Shown: positions 1 to 7,035, numbered from the stretch's first letter. The stretch: 7,995 nt of DNA from Flavisolibacter sp. (GCA_017745135.1 JAGIAB010000135.1:1-7995), one strand, 5' to 3'. Made by a program: numbers and translations. The notes: generated by a model not told the origin, from the letters alone.

Positions 1-1225
1 CCCCTACCCAATCCACTTTATCACCCGTTAACAAAGCAGAGGCTTCTGTATAATAATTCCATTCTTTTCCATGGAAGAAATGCGAATTGGTTTGAACCGT
101 TCTATCAAAATCACTAAGGCTTGCTTTGATAGTTCCCTTTAAACGAGTGGAAAGATTGCTTTCAACAATGAACTCACCGGTGTTCCTTTTTGTTTTATTC
201 TTTTCAAAATACTGGTGCAAGGAATTTTGTTTTCCATTCATAACCAATACATCGCCGCCCATCCGCTTTTCAAAAGTTCCGGTATAACCTACAATAATCG
301 TTGTCGATTCAGAAGGATATAAAAACAACCTTGGATGAATGATAAATGTATTCAGCTTCGGCACATCAGTAAGCGTATCCTTATTTACATCCGAAAAATT
401 TTGATGTGCGTACCCGGTGAAAAAACTATAACCAATATGCTTGTACCGTTTTGATAAATAAGCGTTAGCGTCTGACTCCTTCAAAGTGGTTTGGTTAAAA
501 GTAAGAATGTGCTCACCCTTCATTGTTGGCCGCTTCGAAATTAAGTTTACCAATCCGCCAATGGCGCCACCGCCATACAAAGTAGAAGCAGAACCTTTCA
601 CCAATTCAATTTGTTTAAGATCTAATGGCGGAATGGTAAGCACACCAAAATTGCCGGAGAAACCTTCGAACAGGGGCATGCCATCACGAAGGATTTGTGT
701 GTACCTACCGTCTAATCCCTGTATCCTGACATTGGCATTTCCGGATGTGGCAGACGATTGCTGAATTTGTATTCCGCTGATGTCCCCGATTATACTGACT
801 ATGTTCGCCGGCCGAATGCCATTTTCTTCATCCATCTCTTCCTTCCCCAAAACTTCAACTTTCAATGGAGAGTTTTCAATGTGCTGATTACCCCGCGTAG
901 TAGCAATCACAGTTACATCTTGCAGTACCGCATTTTTTCTTGTCAGTAAAATAATGTGTGTTGCGGTGTCGGGCAGACTAACAAAAAAGCTTTTGGAGAA
1001 AAATCCAATAGCACTAATCGTAACGGAATAATTTCCTTCCGGCAAATTGGAGAATATCACTGTGCCATCGCTCTTAGTTGTCCTGCCTTCATTTTTAATT
1101 TCAACTGATGCGTTCGGAACCGGTTGATTGTTGCTGCTGTCTTTAACAAGAATACCTAATGAATTTTGGGCGAAGCTTATACCAGCTATCATCATTATCC
1201 CCAATAGACACATATATTTTTTCAT
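1..1225 (-). CDS. TonB-dependent outer-membrane receptor, N-terminal part (cut by window edge)
   Basis: The reverse strand is open from an ATG at 1225 to the left edge, giving 408 complete codons with no stop. Residues 1-19 are a signal peptide (MKKYMCLLGIMMIAGISFA, then Q20). Residues about 22-95 form a small beta-sandwich of the carboxypeptidase-regulatory-like type common on Bacteroidota receptors (PVPNASVEI, then LPEGNYSVTISAIGF). Residues about 105-232 are the plug: VRIQGLDGRYTQILRDGMPL near 166-185, then IELVKGSASTLYGGGAIGG near 206-224. The rest is the start of the beta-barrel, rich in alternating aromatic strands. Such proteins import siderophores, haem, cobalamin or glycans across the outer membrane using TonB energy. 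The barrel C-terminus and the gene's far-side neighbours are outside the window, so the substrate cannot be named. No SusD partner is visible. The gene is divergent from ligD across a 401-bp spacer. The family call is very secure; the start rests on the signal peptide. Confidence 0.95.
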   Translation of the reverse strand, partial: MKKYMCLLGIMMIAGISFAQNSLGILVKDSSNNQPVPNASVEIKNEGRTTKSDGTVIFSNLPEGNYSVTISAIGFFSKSFFVSLPDTATHIILLTRKNAVLQDVTVIATTRGNQHIENSPLKVEVLGKEEMDEENGIRPANIVSIIGDISGIQIQQSSATSGNANVRIQGLDGRYTQILRDGMPLFEGFSGNFGVLTIPPLDLKQIELVKGSASTLYGGGAIGGLVNLISKRPTMKGEHILTFNQTTLKESDANAYLSKRYKHIGYSFFTGYAHQNFSDVNKDTLTDVPKLNTFIIHPRLFLYPSESTTIIVGYTGTFEKRMGGDVLVMNGKQNSLHQYFEKNKTKRNTGEFIVESNLSTRLKGTIKASLSDFDRTVQTNSHFFHGKEWNYYTEASALLTGDKVDWVG

Positions 1226-1395
1226 AGCCTTCAAAGTTGAAGCATTATTTGAAAATGAAGATTTTCTATTGGTTATTAACAGCTTTTTTATTTGGATGTG
1301 GAAAGATGTGTATTGCCGTGGATAAAACTTAGTTCTTTAGTTTTCAACGATTTAGCAAGAGATTATAATCTTTTTATGAAGAATGGCATTTCTTT

Positions 1396-1409
1396 TTTGT
1401 AATTACAAA
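1396..1409. promoter_or_regulatory. 14-bp perfect palindrome TTTGTAATTACAAA (possible operator)
   Basis: The sequence TTTGTAATTACAAA is its own reverse complement and lies about 170 bp upstream of the receptor start and 217 bp upstream of the ligD start. Its form suits binding by a dimeric regulator. In DNA this AT-rich such a palindrome can arise by chance, and no regulator is encoded nearby. Confidence 0.25.
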
Positions 1410-1419
1410 TGTGAATCCT

Positions 1420-1610
1420 GAATCGTCAATTGTAAATGCGGGTATCCGTTAATCAACAGGCTTTGTGCTTTTGATTATTCATAATTGATTACAGAACGCT
1501 ACATGCAATTGAGCCGCCAGAAGAACAATAAATAACGAAAATTATTTTCCTGGCAACTTATTGCAGAAATGGTTTAAGTGGAATGGTTTCAGGTTTACGA
1601 TTGACGATTC
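1420..1610. repeat. Inverted repeat pair in the receptor/ligD spacer
   Basis: The reverse complement of 1421-1437 matches 1594-1610 at 16 of 17 positions (TTTACRATTGACGATTC, with G or A at R). The arms are about 156 bp apart. A motif of this kind is, from memory, frequent in Bacteroidota intergenic DNA, so it is more likely a scattered short repeat than a ligD-specific site. Confidence 0.55.
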
Positions 1611-1626
1611 ACAACAATCATAAGAA

Positions 1627-3729
1627 ATGAGCCATCAGAAAGACAAGCTGCATTCAAAAAACAACAAGCGAAAGGAGTTACCCTCATTGAAAAAGCTACC
1701 TGCCAAAAAAGCCGCATCCAAATCATCAAAAGGTAAAAGCAAGAATATTGTTGTTGATGCGAAAGCCCGAAAAGATCATTCGAGCCTTTTGGAAATTATC
1801 AAGAGAAAAATTCCCAATGCCCCAAAAACTGCAATGCCGCACAATTTGCGTCCCATGTTGGCCACACTGGTTGACGAACCGTTTACCGACAGTGAATGGC
1901 AATTTGAATTGAAGCTGGACGGCTATCGCACACTTGCTTATTTGCATTCAGGAAAAGTTGATTTGCGTTCGAGAAAAAACAATTCGTTCAAACAATTTGA
2001 TGATGTTCGAAAGGCTTTGGAAGATTGGAAAATCGATGCCGTTATTGACGGAGAAGTTGCGGTACTAAATGAAGAAGGAAGACCCGACTTCAATAAGATA
2101 CAACTATGGGATACACAAAGAGAAGGCCATTTGGTGTACTATGTTTTTGATTTGTTGTGGATTGATGGTTTGAACATCATGAACGAACCCTTGTATGTTC
2201 GAAGAGAAATTTTAAAACAACTGATGCCGGAATCGGGAATTATCCGCTACAGCGATCATATTGACGATATTGGAAAGGAGTTTTTTGAAATTGCACGAAA
2301 GAATAATCTCGAAGGCATTATCGCCAAGAAAAAAGATTCGGTTTACATTCCGGATTCCCGTGCAAAAACATGGCTGAAGATAAAAATTGAAGAGAGACAC
2401 GAAGCCGTGATTTGTGGCTATACAAAAAAAAGAGATACTGATCGATTATTCAGCTCATTAATATTGGGCATTTATGAGGAAGGGAAGTTGAAATTTATCG
2501 GCCAGACCGGAACAGGCTTTACCGAAGTCATGCAAGAAGATCTCATGCAAAAGATGAAGTCCTTAGTCACTAAAAAACTTCCTTTTGATAAAAAGCCTGT
2601 TATTCCTGGCCGCGATGTGGTGTGGCTAAATCCATTTTTGGTTTGTGAAGTAAAATACACAGAGCTTACTAATGAGGGTTTAATGCGTCACGCTTCTTTC
2701 CAGGGATTAAGAGAAGATAAAGCTGCCTTTGAATTGAATAATGAAGAAGAACAAAACACGGATGAAGTTATTGAAGAAGCAAAAGAGGAAGAAGAATCAG
2801 AATTAATCAACACAAAAAAAGAGTCGCAAATTGTAAACATTGATGGTCATGATTTGAAACTGACCAATCTCAAAAAATCTTACTGGCCAAAAGAAAAGAT
2901 TACCAAAGGTGAAATGTTGAACTACTACTTCAACATTGCCGAATTTATTATGCCATACATGAAAGACCGGCCTCAGTCTTTAAACCGGTTCCCTAATGGC
3001 ATCAACGGAGAAAGTTTTTATCACAAAAACATGGGAGGAAAAGTTGACAAGTGGCTTAAAACCTTTAAGCGCTTCAGCGAGTCCAGCGGGGAACCGAAAG
3101 ACTTTTTAATTTGTACCGATGCAGCCTCTTTGGTTTACATGGCCAATCTTGGATGCATTGAAATGAATCCATGGCATTCGAGAGTGCAATCGCCATTATA
3201 TCCTGACTGGAGTGTGATAGACCTTGATCCCGAAGAAATTTCTTTTGAAAAAGTAATTGAAACTGCACAAGTAGTACGACAGGTTTTAGACAGTTTACAA
3301 ATTCCATCCTTTCCTAAAACGTCCGGCTCAACAGGCATTCATATTTATATTCCGCTTGGCGCAAAATATAATTACGAGCAGTCAAAACAACTGGCCGAAT
3401 TAATTGCCAACCTGGTTCATGAAGAACTGCCTTCTTTTACAAGCCTTGTTCGTGATCCCCGGAAACGTAAAGACAAAATTTATATTGATTATTTGCAGAA
3501 CCGTCCAATTCAAACCATCTGCGCTCCTTATTCCGTTCGTCCCAAACCGGAAGCTACGGTCTCCACTCCTTTGCATTGGGATGAAGTAAAAAAAGGATTA
3601 CAGATGTCTCAATTCACTATGAAAAACATTTTGGAACGTGTAAAGGTTGAAGGAGATTTATTTGATGGAGTACTTTCAAAAGGAATTGACCTCAATAAAA
3701 TTTTAAAAGGTTTATCCAGCCTAATTTAA
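1627..3729 (+). CDS. ligD: ATP-dependent DNA ligase D (ligase plus polymerase/primase, no phosphoesterase domain)
   Basis: LigD acts with Ku in bacterial non-homologous end joining, filling or extending broken DNA ends and sealing them. Residues 1-66 are a lysine-rich tail (LKKLPAKKAASKSSKGKSKN near 21-40). The ligase adenylation domain spans about 70-260: KLDGYR at 96-101 with K96 the expected AMP-accepting lysine, DGE at 141-143, YYVFDLLWIDG at 171-181, LEGIIAKK at 228-235 and KTWLKIK at 247-253. The OB-fold follows to about 370, ending HASFQGLREDK. An acidic linker (about 371-398) leads to the polymerase domain at about 403-695: IDLDP at 531-535 with metal-binding D532 and D534, SGSTGIHIYIP at 566-576, and D621 in IYIDYLQNR. 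An in-frame TAA two codons upstream of the ATG makes this the first available start. The N-terminal phosphoesterase domain usual in PE-Lig-Pol proteins is absent, making this 700-residue protein shorter than those. No ku gene is in the window. Confidence 0.96.
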   Translation: MSHQKDKLHSKNNKRKELPSLKKLPAKKAASKSSKGKSKNIVVDAKARKDHSSLLEIIKRKIPNAPKTAMPHNLRPMLATLVDEPFTDSEWQFELKLDGYRTLAYLHSGKVDLRSRKNNSFKQFDDVRKALEDWKIDAVIDGEVAVLNEEGRPDFNKIQLWDTQREGHLVYYVFDLLWIDGLNIMNEPLYVRREILKQLMPESGIIRYSDHIDDIGKEFFEIARKNNLEGIIAKKKDSVYIPDSRAKTWLKIKIEERHEAVICGYTKKRDTDRLFSSLILGIYEEGKLKFIGQTGTGFTEVMQEDLMQKMKSLVTKKLPFDKKPVIPGRDVVWLNPFLVCEVKYTELTNEGLMRHASFQGLREDKAAFELNNEEEQNTDEVIEEAKEEEESELINTKKESQIVNIDGHDLKLTNLKKSYWPKEKITKGEMLNYYFNIAEFIMPYMKDRPQSLNRFPNGINGESFYHKNMGGKVDKWLKTFKRFSESSGEPKDFLICTDAASLVYMANLGCIEMNPWHSRVQSPLYPDWSVIDLDPEEISFEKVIETAQVVRQVLDSLQIPSFPKTSGSTGIHIYIPLGAKYNYEQSKQLAELIANLVHEELPSFTSLVRDPRKRKDKIYIDYLQNRPIQTICAPYSVRPKPEATVSTPLHWDEVKKGLQMSQFTMKNILERVKVEGDLFDGVLSKGIDLNKILKGLSSLI

Positions 3730-3924
3730 ATCGATCATCTTACCCGATTTTGAATGCGCAACCGGTTGATCTTTTTTTATGGAATAGCTCCATTCAGGTT
3801 CCGGGAGGTTGGTATGTTGATGACTAAAGACATCAGTCAAATTACGCATGTCAACATATTCACCACAATGACATAAAATATAATGTAGCTGTTCTTCTTT
3901 CGAAAGATGGTTGATTGTTTTCAT
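3721..3924 (-). CDS. Small hypothetical protein, 67 residues
   Basis: I do not recognise this protein. From the ATG at 3924 it begins MKTINHLSKEEQLHYILCHC and ends AHSKSGKMIDLN. It is hydrophilic, with no signal peptide or membrane segment, and has a CHCGEY motif (C18 and C20) plus a later HQH. The balanced composition reads like a real soluble protein. An upstream ATG at 3957 or GTG at 3969 would add 11 or 15 residues, but that extension looks less protein-like, so I chose 3924. It follows the AI-2E permease gene on the same strand after 84 bp and could share its transcript. Its last 9 bp overlap the end of ligD in a tail-to-tail arrangement. The two cysteines with the nearby histidines might bind a metal; that is only a suggestion. 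Confidence 0.55.
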   Translation of the reverse strand: MKTINHLSKEEQLHYILCHCGEYVDMRNLTDVFSHQHTNLPEPEWSYSIKKDQPVAHSKSGKMIDLN

Positions 3925-4008
3925 AAGCAAGAGAAAACAATCCCCATTCCGCTTCATCAAAACAAACACAAAACTTTGCTACTGGTTATGCACAGTCTTT
4001 TACACAAA

Positions 4009-5097
4009 TTACTTAAACCAGTTTTTTACTTTATCTATCATTGAAGAGTCCTTTTTCTTTTCCTTTCCAATCAAAAAAGCAAAAGGTTTTAAAGGCTCAA
4101 CATGGTCGCAGACAATTTTGGTGATGCCAAGAATTGGAATAGCCATGATCATTCCTGCAATGCCCCAGATAAATTCTCCGGCAACGATACCTATAATTGT
4201 AAAAATAGGATTGATACTTACTTCACTTCCTACTACCAAAGGCTCCAATATATAAGATTGAATAAACTGTACAAGCCCGTAGGTAACTAAAATTCCAATC
4301 ACAACATTCATATCGCCGCCCTGTGCAAGACTCACTACCACGGTTAAAATGTTCCCGATGAGATTACCTACAAAAGGAACAATCTCCAGCAATCCGCACA
4401 AAATGGCGAAGAAGAAAAAGTTTTTGACTCCCACAATAGCAAAGCCAATTGAATACATGATCCACAACCCAACGATCATGAACATTAAACCCGTAATATA
4501 TTTTTGTGCAACTTTTCTTGAGCTTTCAATTACCTTACCCGCTTCTGCCTGTTGTGTTTTCGGAAAAAGTTTTAAAACAAATTTCTTGAGGTGCTCTCTA
4601 AAATACATGAACAGGAAAATATAAACCAGGACTAAAAGAAAGTTGGTGAGTATTGCACCAACAGAGGCCAGTGCAGTTGATAAAGAAGAAGCCAGCTTGC
4701 CGCCGGAAGAAGAGTCCTGTTGTTTCTGTAATAATTCTTGCTGCTTTTGATGAGAGATACCAAGATTACTGGAAATATATTCTTTGACCTGCTGGATTTT
4801 CTGTTGAATGCTTTGTTCTATTTGAGGAGCATCCTTACTGATGTCAGAAATTTGCCAGGCCAGCAAGGCAATGATGCCGCCAAAAAATAACACAACTAAC
4901 AAAATCGAAAGAACCACGGCAACAGCCTTATTCATTCCCAATCCTTCCAGCTTCAACGAAACAGGCAATAACAGCATGGACAATAAACCGGCGAACGTAA
5001 GTGGAACAAAAAACGGTTTACCATAATGCAGAACCAGAGCCAGCAAAAAAATAAAAAGCAATACTTTGATAGCTTTGTTCAGCAATTTATCCTCCAT
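4009..5097 (-). CDS. AI-2E family transporter (TqsA/YdiK/PerM-like permease)
   Basis: This 362-residue protein has the layout of the AI-2E permease family. Hydrophobic helices lie near residues 11-24, 29-46 and 57-82, followed by a long soluble, glutamine-rich and probably coiled-coil stretch (about 85-130: QIEQSIQQKIQQVKEYISS, then QKQQELLQKQQ). Further helices are near 143-166, 201-223, 226-258, 263-283 and 296-328. Family motifs are visible: EIVPFVGNLIGNI at 238-250, a proline/glycine loop, and ILEPLVVG at 283-290. Its C-terminus is basic and cytoplasmic. The length is normal for the family. Members span the inner membrane and have been linked to export of autoinducer-2 or to ion/proton antiport; the substrate here cannot be read from sequence. 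The gene is divergent from the thioredoxin gene, 69 bp away. Confidence 0.92.
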   Translation of the reverse strand: MEDKLLNKAIKVLLFIFLLALVLHYGKPFFVPLTFAGLLSMLLLPVSLKLEGLGMNKAVAVVLSILLVVLFFGGIIALLAWQISDISKDAPQIEQSIQQKIQQVKEYISSNLGISHQKQQELLQKQQDSSSGGKLASSLSTALASVGAILTNFLLVLVYIFLFMYFREHLKKFVLKLFPKTQQAEAGKVIESSRKVAQKYITGLMFMIVGLWIMYSIGFAIVGVKNFFFFAILCGLLEIVPFVGNLIGNILTVVVSLAQGGDMNVVIGILVTYGLVQFIQSYILEPLVVGSEVSINPIFTIIGIVAGEFIWGIAGMIMAIPILGITKIVCDHVEPLKPFAFLIGKEKKKDSSMIDKVKNWFK

Positions 5098-5166
5098 AAA
5101 AGGAGTTTCTAAAATATCATACCATAGCAGGTTTGGTACGGCCTGTGTGGTATAAAATAAAAAACT
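5098..5166. promoter_or_regulatory. Divergent promoter region between the permease and thioredoxin genes
   Basis: These 69 bp must serve both divergent genes unless either is transcribed from elsewhere. On the plus strand TTTG (5132-5135) is followed 15 bp later by TATAAAATA (5151-5159), a possible promoter for the thioredoxin gene. It would give a very short leader and does not match the TAnnTTTG consensus well. The A-rich run just before the thioredoxin ATG fits the SD-independent starts common in Bacteroidota. Confidence 0.3.
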
Positions 5167-5466
5167 ATGGCAAGTTTCCAGGAAGTAATCAATTCGGATA
5201 AGCCGGTGCTGGTTGATTTTTCAGCCGAATGGTGTGGCCCTTGTAAAATGATGGCGCCAATTTTAAAAGAAGCGAAAGATAAATTGGGCGATAAAGCAAC
5301 TATCATTAAGGTTGACATTGACCGGAACCGCGAAGCAGCAGAACATTTCCAGATTCAAGGTGTGCCAACCCTGATTTTATTTAAAAACGGCCAGGTGAAG
5401 TGGAGACAATCCGGCGTTGTGCCTGCAAATACATTGGTGCAGGTAATCAACCAGCACGCCGGTTAA
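5167..5466 (+). CDS. trxA: Thioredoxin
   Basis: A single-domain cytoplasmic thioredoxin of 99 residues, slightly shorter than the usual 105-110 because it starts close to the first beta strand. It reduces disulfides in client proteins and is itself recharged by thioredoxin reductase. The active site is WCGPC at 22-26, with C23 the attacking cysteine and C26 the resolving one. The cis-proline loop GVPT is at 65-68, and FKNGQ at 72-76 is also typical. There is no signal peptide, so an extracytoplasmic TlpA/ResA role is unlikely. An in-frame TAA at 5158-5160 leaves this ATG as the first start. The gene meets crtY tail to tail: the stop codons overlap, sharing TTA within TTAA at 5463-5466. The name trxA is by family; the genome may carry several paralogues. 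Confidence 0.95.
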   Translation: MASFQEVINSDKPVLVDFSAEWCGPCKMMAPILKEAKDKLGDKATIIKVDIDRNREAAEHFQIQGVPTLILFKNGQVKWRQSGVVPANTLVQVINQHAG

Positions 5467-6584
5467 ATCATTTGCCGGATACCTGCTTTTAAAAAAGGTA
5501 AAGTTGGAAGCGAGGAAATGATTTTTAATTCTTCGGATAGAGAAGTTTCGTTGTCCAGGAATTTTAAAACGTTTTGTACAGGATTGTTTTTAAATAAGTC
5601 GGTAAAAACTTTTTTACCCGGCACAGAGTTATCTGACAACACTTTTAATAATACGCTGTCGTAAAAATGAAAGCGACTGGAAGACTGCCCGGTAAAAGGC
5701 TTGCCTGTTTGCATCAATGCATCAACAATTGCCCTTGAATGTTTTTGAATGAAGTTGAAAGCATATCCACTTGAACCCTTTGTCTGTCCACCAGCAGTGC
5801 CGATGTTAATGCTATTGTTTTGACCAGCAGGAAATTTAAAATTGGTCATTGGTATCACACCAAATTCCTTTTCAAGAATAGTGTAAGAAGAAATTTTCAA
5901 AACATCACTGATATAAGCTCTGAGGCCCTCATCATATTCTTCCTGCTCAAGCAACTGGGGAGAAAACAAAGTGTATTCAACTAATGCATTTTTTGAATTA
6001 AAAGGAAGTACATAGCAAAAAGCGGTTCCGGAGTTTTGGCTTGTTCTGAAATCCATTAACGTTGCTGCGTTTTCACCAAAAGAATTTTCCGCTGTTTCAA
6101 TAACCCAGCCTTTAAAATGCTGTAACATCCAATAATCGTTCTTTTGAAGTTTTGGTTTTTCAAAAAGAATGCTATTGAAAACATAATCGGCGAAAATTTT
6201 TTGTCCGTTTACAACAACACCCGTTTTGTTATTACTAAAAACTTGCTCCACTTCTTCAAAAAGTATATCAAAGTTTTTCTGCTGCCTGATGACATTGAAA
6301 CAATATTCATAAAAATCAATCCCCCTGATCATCTTGTATTGATAGGGCCCGATATTTAATTGGCCGGAAAAGTTCTCTCCATGAAACCAAAGTTTGTTCC
6401 ATTGTTTACAAACAATTGATTCAAACAGCGCTTTTTCTTTTTCCCAGAAACACCAGGTGCGGTCGTTAGCATGTTTGGGATTCTTGTCAATGAGAAGAAT
6501 TTTTTTATCAGAAAACCTGCCCGAATGAATTATATGCATGGCAAGGCTCAATCCGGCACAACCGGCTCCGCAGATGATAAAGTC
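5463..6584 (-). CDS. crtY: Lycopene beta-cyclase, lacking a normal start codon
   Basis: CrtY cyclises both ends of lycopene to give beta-carotene and uses bound FAD/NAD(P)H. Reading from 6584 the protein begins DFIICGAGCAGLSLAMHII, the dinucleotide-binding beta-alpha-beta with GxGxxG. Other family signatures are DRTWCFW, MDFRTSQNSGTAFCYVLPF, the FGVIPMTNFKFP stretch resembling the E-x-PM motif, and GTAGGQTKGSSGYAF. The 373 residues account for nearly the whole family length, so only the first few residues are missing. The frame stays open upstream to a TAA at 6684-6686 but holds no ATG, GTG or TTG. From 6586 it reads through a repeat arm (SPTGGQGA). The first conventional start is TTG at 6551 (then ATG at 6539), inside or after the glycine motif, which would destroy FAD binding. 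Either the gene is newly disabled or translation starts at a rare codon such as CTG at 6665. It is the likely last gene of idi-crtZ-crtY. Confidence 0.85.
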   Translation of the reverse strand, partial: DFIICGAGCAGLSLAMHIIHSGRFSDKKILLIDKNPKHANDRTWCFWEKEKALFESIVCKQWNKLWFHGENFSGQLNIGPYQYKMIRGIDFYEYCFNVIRQQKNFDILFEEVEQVFSNNKTGVVVNGQKIFADYVFNSILFEKPKLQKNDYWMLQHFKGWVIETAENSFGENAATLMDFRTSQNSGTAFCYVLPFNSKNALVEYTLFSPQLLEQEEYDEGLRAYISDVLKISSYTILEKEFGVIPMTNFKFPAGQNNSINIGTAGGQTKGSSGYAFNFIQKHSRAIVDALMQTGKPFTGQSSSRFHFYDSVLLKVLSDNSVPGKKVFTDLFKNNPVQNVLKFLDNETSLSEELKIISSLPTLPFLKAGIRQMI

Positions 6585-6585
6585 G

Positions 6586-6629
6586 GCCCCCTGTCCCCCG
6601 GTGGGGGAACTTAGGTGGGAAAGGCTTTT
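6586..6629 (+). repeat. Left arm of the perfect 44-bp inverted repeat
   Basis: This arm begins GCCCCCTGTCCCCCGGTGGG and ends AAGGCTTTT. It is identical, as reverse complement, to 7201-7244, and identity stops at both ends of the 44 bp. It contains a CCCCC-GGT-GGGGG hairpin (6595-6607), strikingly GC-rich for this genome. On the minus strand it is read in frame with crtY as SPTGGQGA, directly joined to DFIICGAG. Confidence 0.92.
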
Positions 6630-6730
6630 GTTTGTGCGATAGTCCTTTAAGGAAAAAGAGGTCAGAAGTCTGAGGGTGCTAGTTTATTTAAGTTAGTTCT
6701 TTAAATTCAGGTTGATGATTATGTATTGAT

Positions 6731-6774
6731 CTGCATTGCTACTATTGAACTTTTCTTGCGTCGCACTCTTGTAC
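6731..6774 (-). repeat. Inner diverged inverted repeat, left copy
   Basis: The reverse complement of this segment starts GTACAAGAGTGCGACGCAAG and matches 7109-7152 at 35 of 44 ungapped positions by my count. Weaker similarity continues on both sides, including CTGAATT and AAATAA blocks toward the outer arm. The left copy carries about 55 extra bp between this unit and its outer arm. It resembles a short repeat I associate with Bacteroidota intergenic DNA, from memory. Confidence 0.7.
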
Positions 6775-6850
6775 ATTCTGAATTCTATTCAGCATTACAC
6801 AAGTGTCGTTACTGAAATGAATATTACATAAAACGTTTTAGTTTTCTCAC

Positions 6851-6880
6851 AGCTCCGTAGGAGCTAAACCTTGGTAGAAA
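6851..6880 (+). repeat. Palindromic GCTCCGTAGGAG repeat, copy 1
   Basis: AGCTCC-GTA-GGAGCT (6851-6865) is a perfect six-base stem with a three-base loop. The following 15 bases (AAACCTTGGTAGAAA) resemble those after copy 2 at the AAC and GAAA positions, so the repeated unit extends beyond the palindrome. Similar short palindromes recur in Bacteroidota genomes, from memory and not checked. Confidence 0.75.
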
Positions 6881-6903
6881 AAGAAATCATCCAATGAACA
6901 CAC

Positions 6904-6933
6904 GGCTCCGTAGGAGTCGAACATTTACGAAAG
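6904..6933 (+). repeat. Palindromic GCTCCGTAGGAG repeat, copy 2
   Basis: GGCTCC-GTA-GGAGTC (6904-6918) repeats the core of copy 1, which starts 53 bp earlier, in the same orientation. One stem pair becomes G-T, which would still pair as G-U in RNA. It is followed by GAACATTTACGAAA, diverged from copy 1. Confidence 0.75.
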
Positions 6934-6991
6934 GTGAATTGAAAGAATGGTTGATAACAGTGAGAATAGCTGTGGAAGCGAGGGCTGGGCG

Positions 6992-7035
6992 CAGCTTCCC
7001 TCTACAGCTTCGCTGGAGAGGGAAGCTGTAGAGGG
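6992..7035. repeat. Overlapping alternative hairpins in the crtZ-crtY spacer
   Basis: Hairpin A pairs CAGCTTCCCTCT (6992-7003) with AGAGGGAAGCTG (7017-7028), with an inner CAGC-TTC-GCTG stem-loop (7005-7015). Hairpin B pairs CCCTCTACAGCTTC (6998-7011) with GAAGCTGTAGAGGG (7022-7035) around a 10-base loop. The two share bases and cannot form together. Neither is followed by a U-run suited to a classic intrinsic terminator on either strand. It may be another repeat-family palindrome or a structured transcript. Confidence 0.75.

Larger units (their letters stand above)
1226..1626. other. Divergent intergenic spacer between the receptor gene and ligD
   Basis: This 401-bp AT-rich stretch must hold the promoters of both divergent genes. 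I found no convincing Bacteroidota TAnnTTTG minus-7 element on either strand and no Shine-Dalgarno sequence before either start. The reading frames across it lack any recognisable protein character. It holds a 14-bp perfect palindrome and an inverted repeat, listed separately. Confidence 0.6.

Noticed and set aside
486..1325. Several open frames of 60-90 codons on the plus strand.
   Set aside because: They are antisense to, or run out of, the receptor gene and have no protein-like character; the minus strand holds a clear signal peptide and plug.
1326..1626. A decayed LigD phosphoesterase domain upstream of ligD.
   Set aside because: I saw no phosphoesterase-like histidine/arginine motif in the frames here, and the spacer is too short for the domain.
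6595..6607. The CCCCC-GGT-GGGGG hairpin as an intrinsic terminator for crtZ or crtY.
   Set aside because: No U-run directly follows the stem on either strand; the nearest T-rich stretch is more than 15 bases away.
6851..6933. A CRISPR array made from the GCTCCGTAGGAG repeats.
   Set aside because: Only two copies exist, the conserved core is 12 bases, the flanks diverge, and no cas gene is present.
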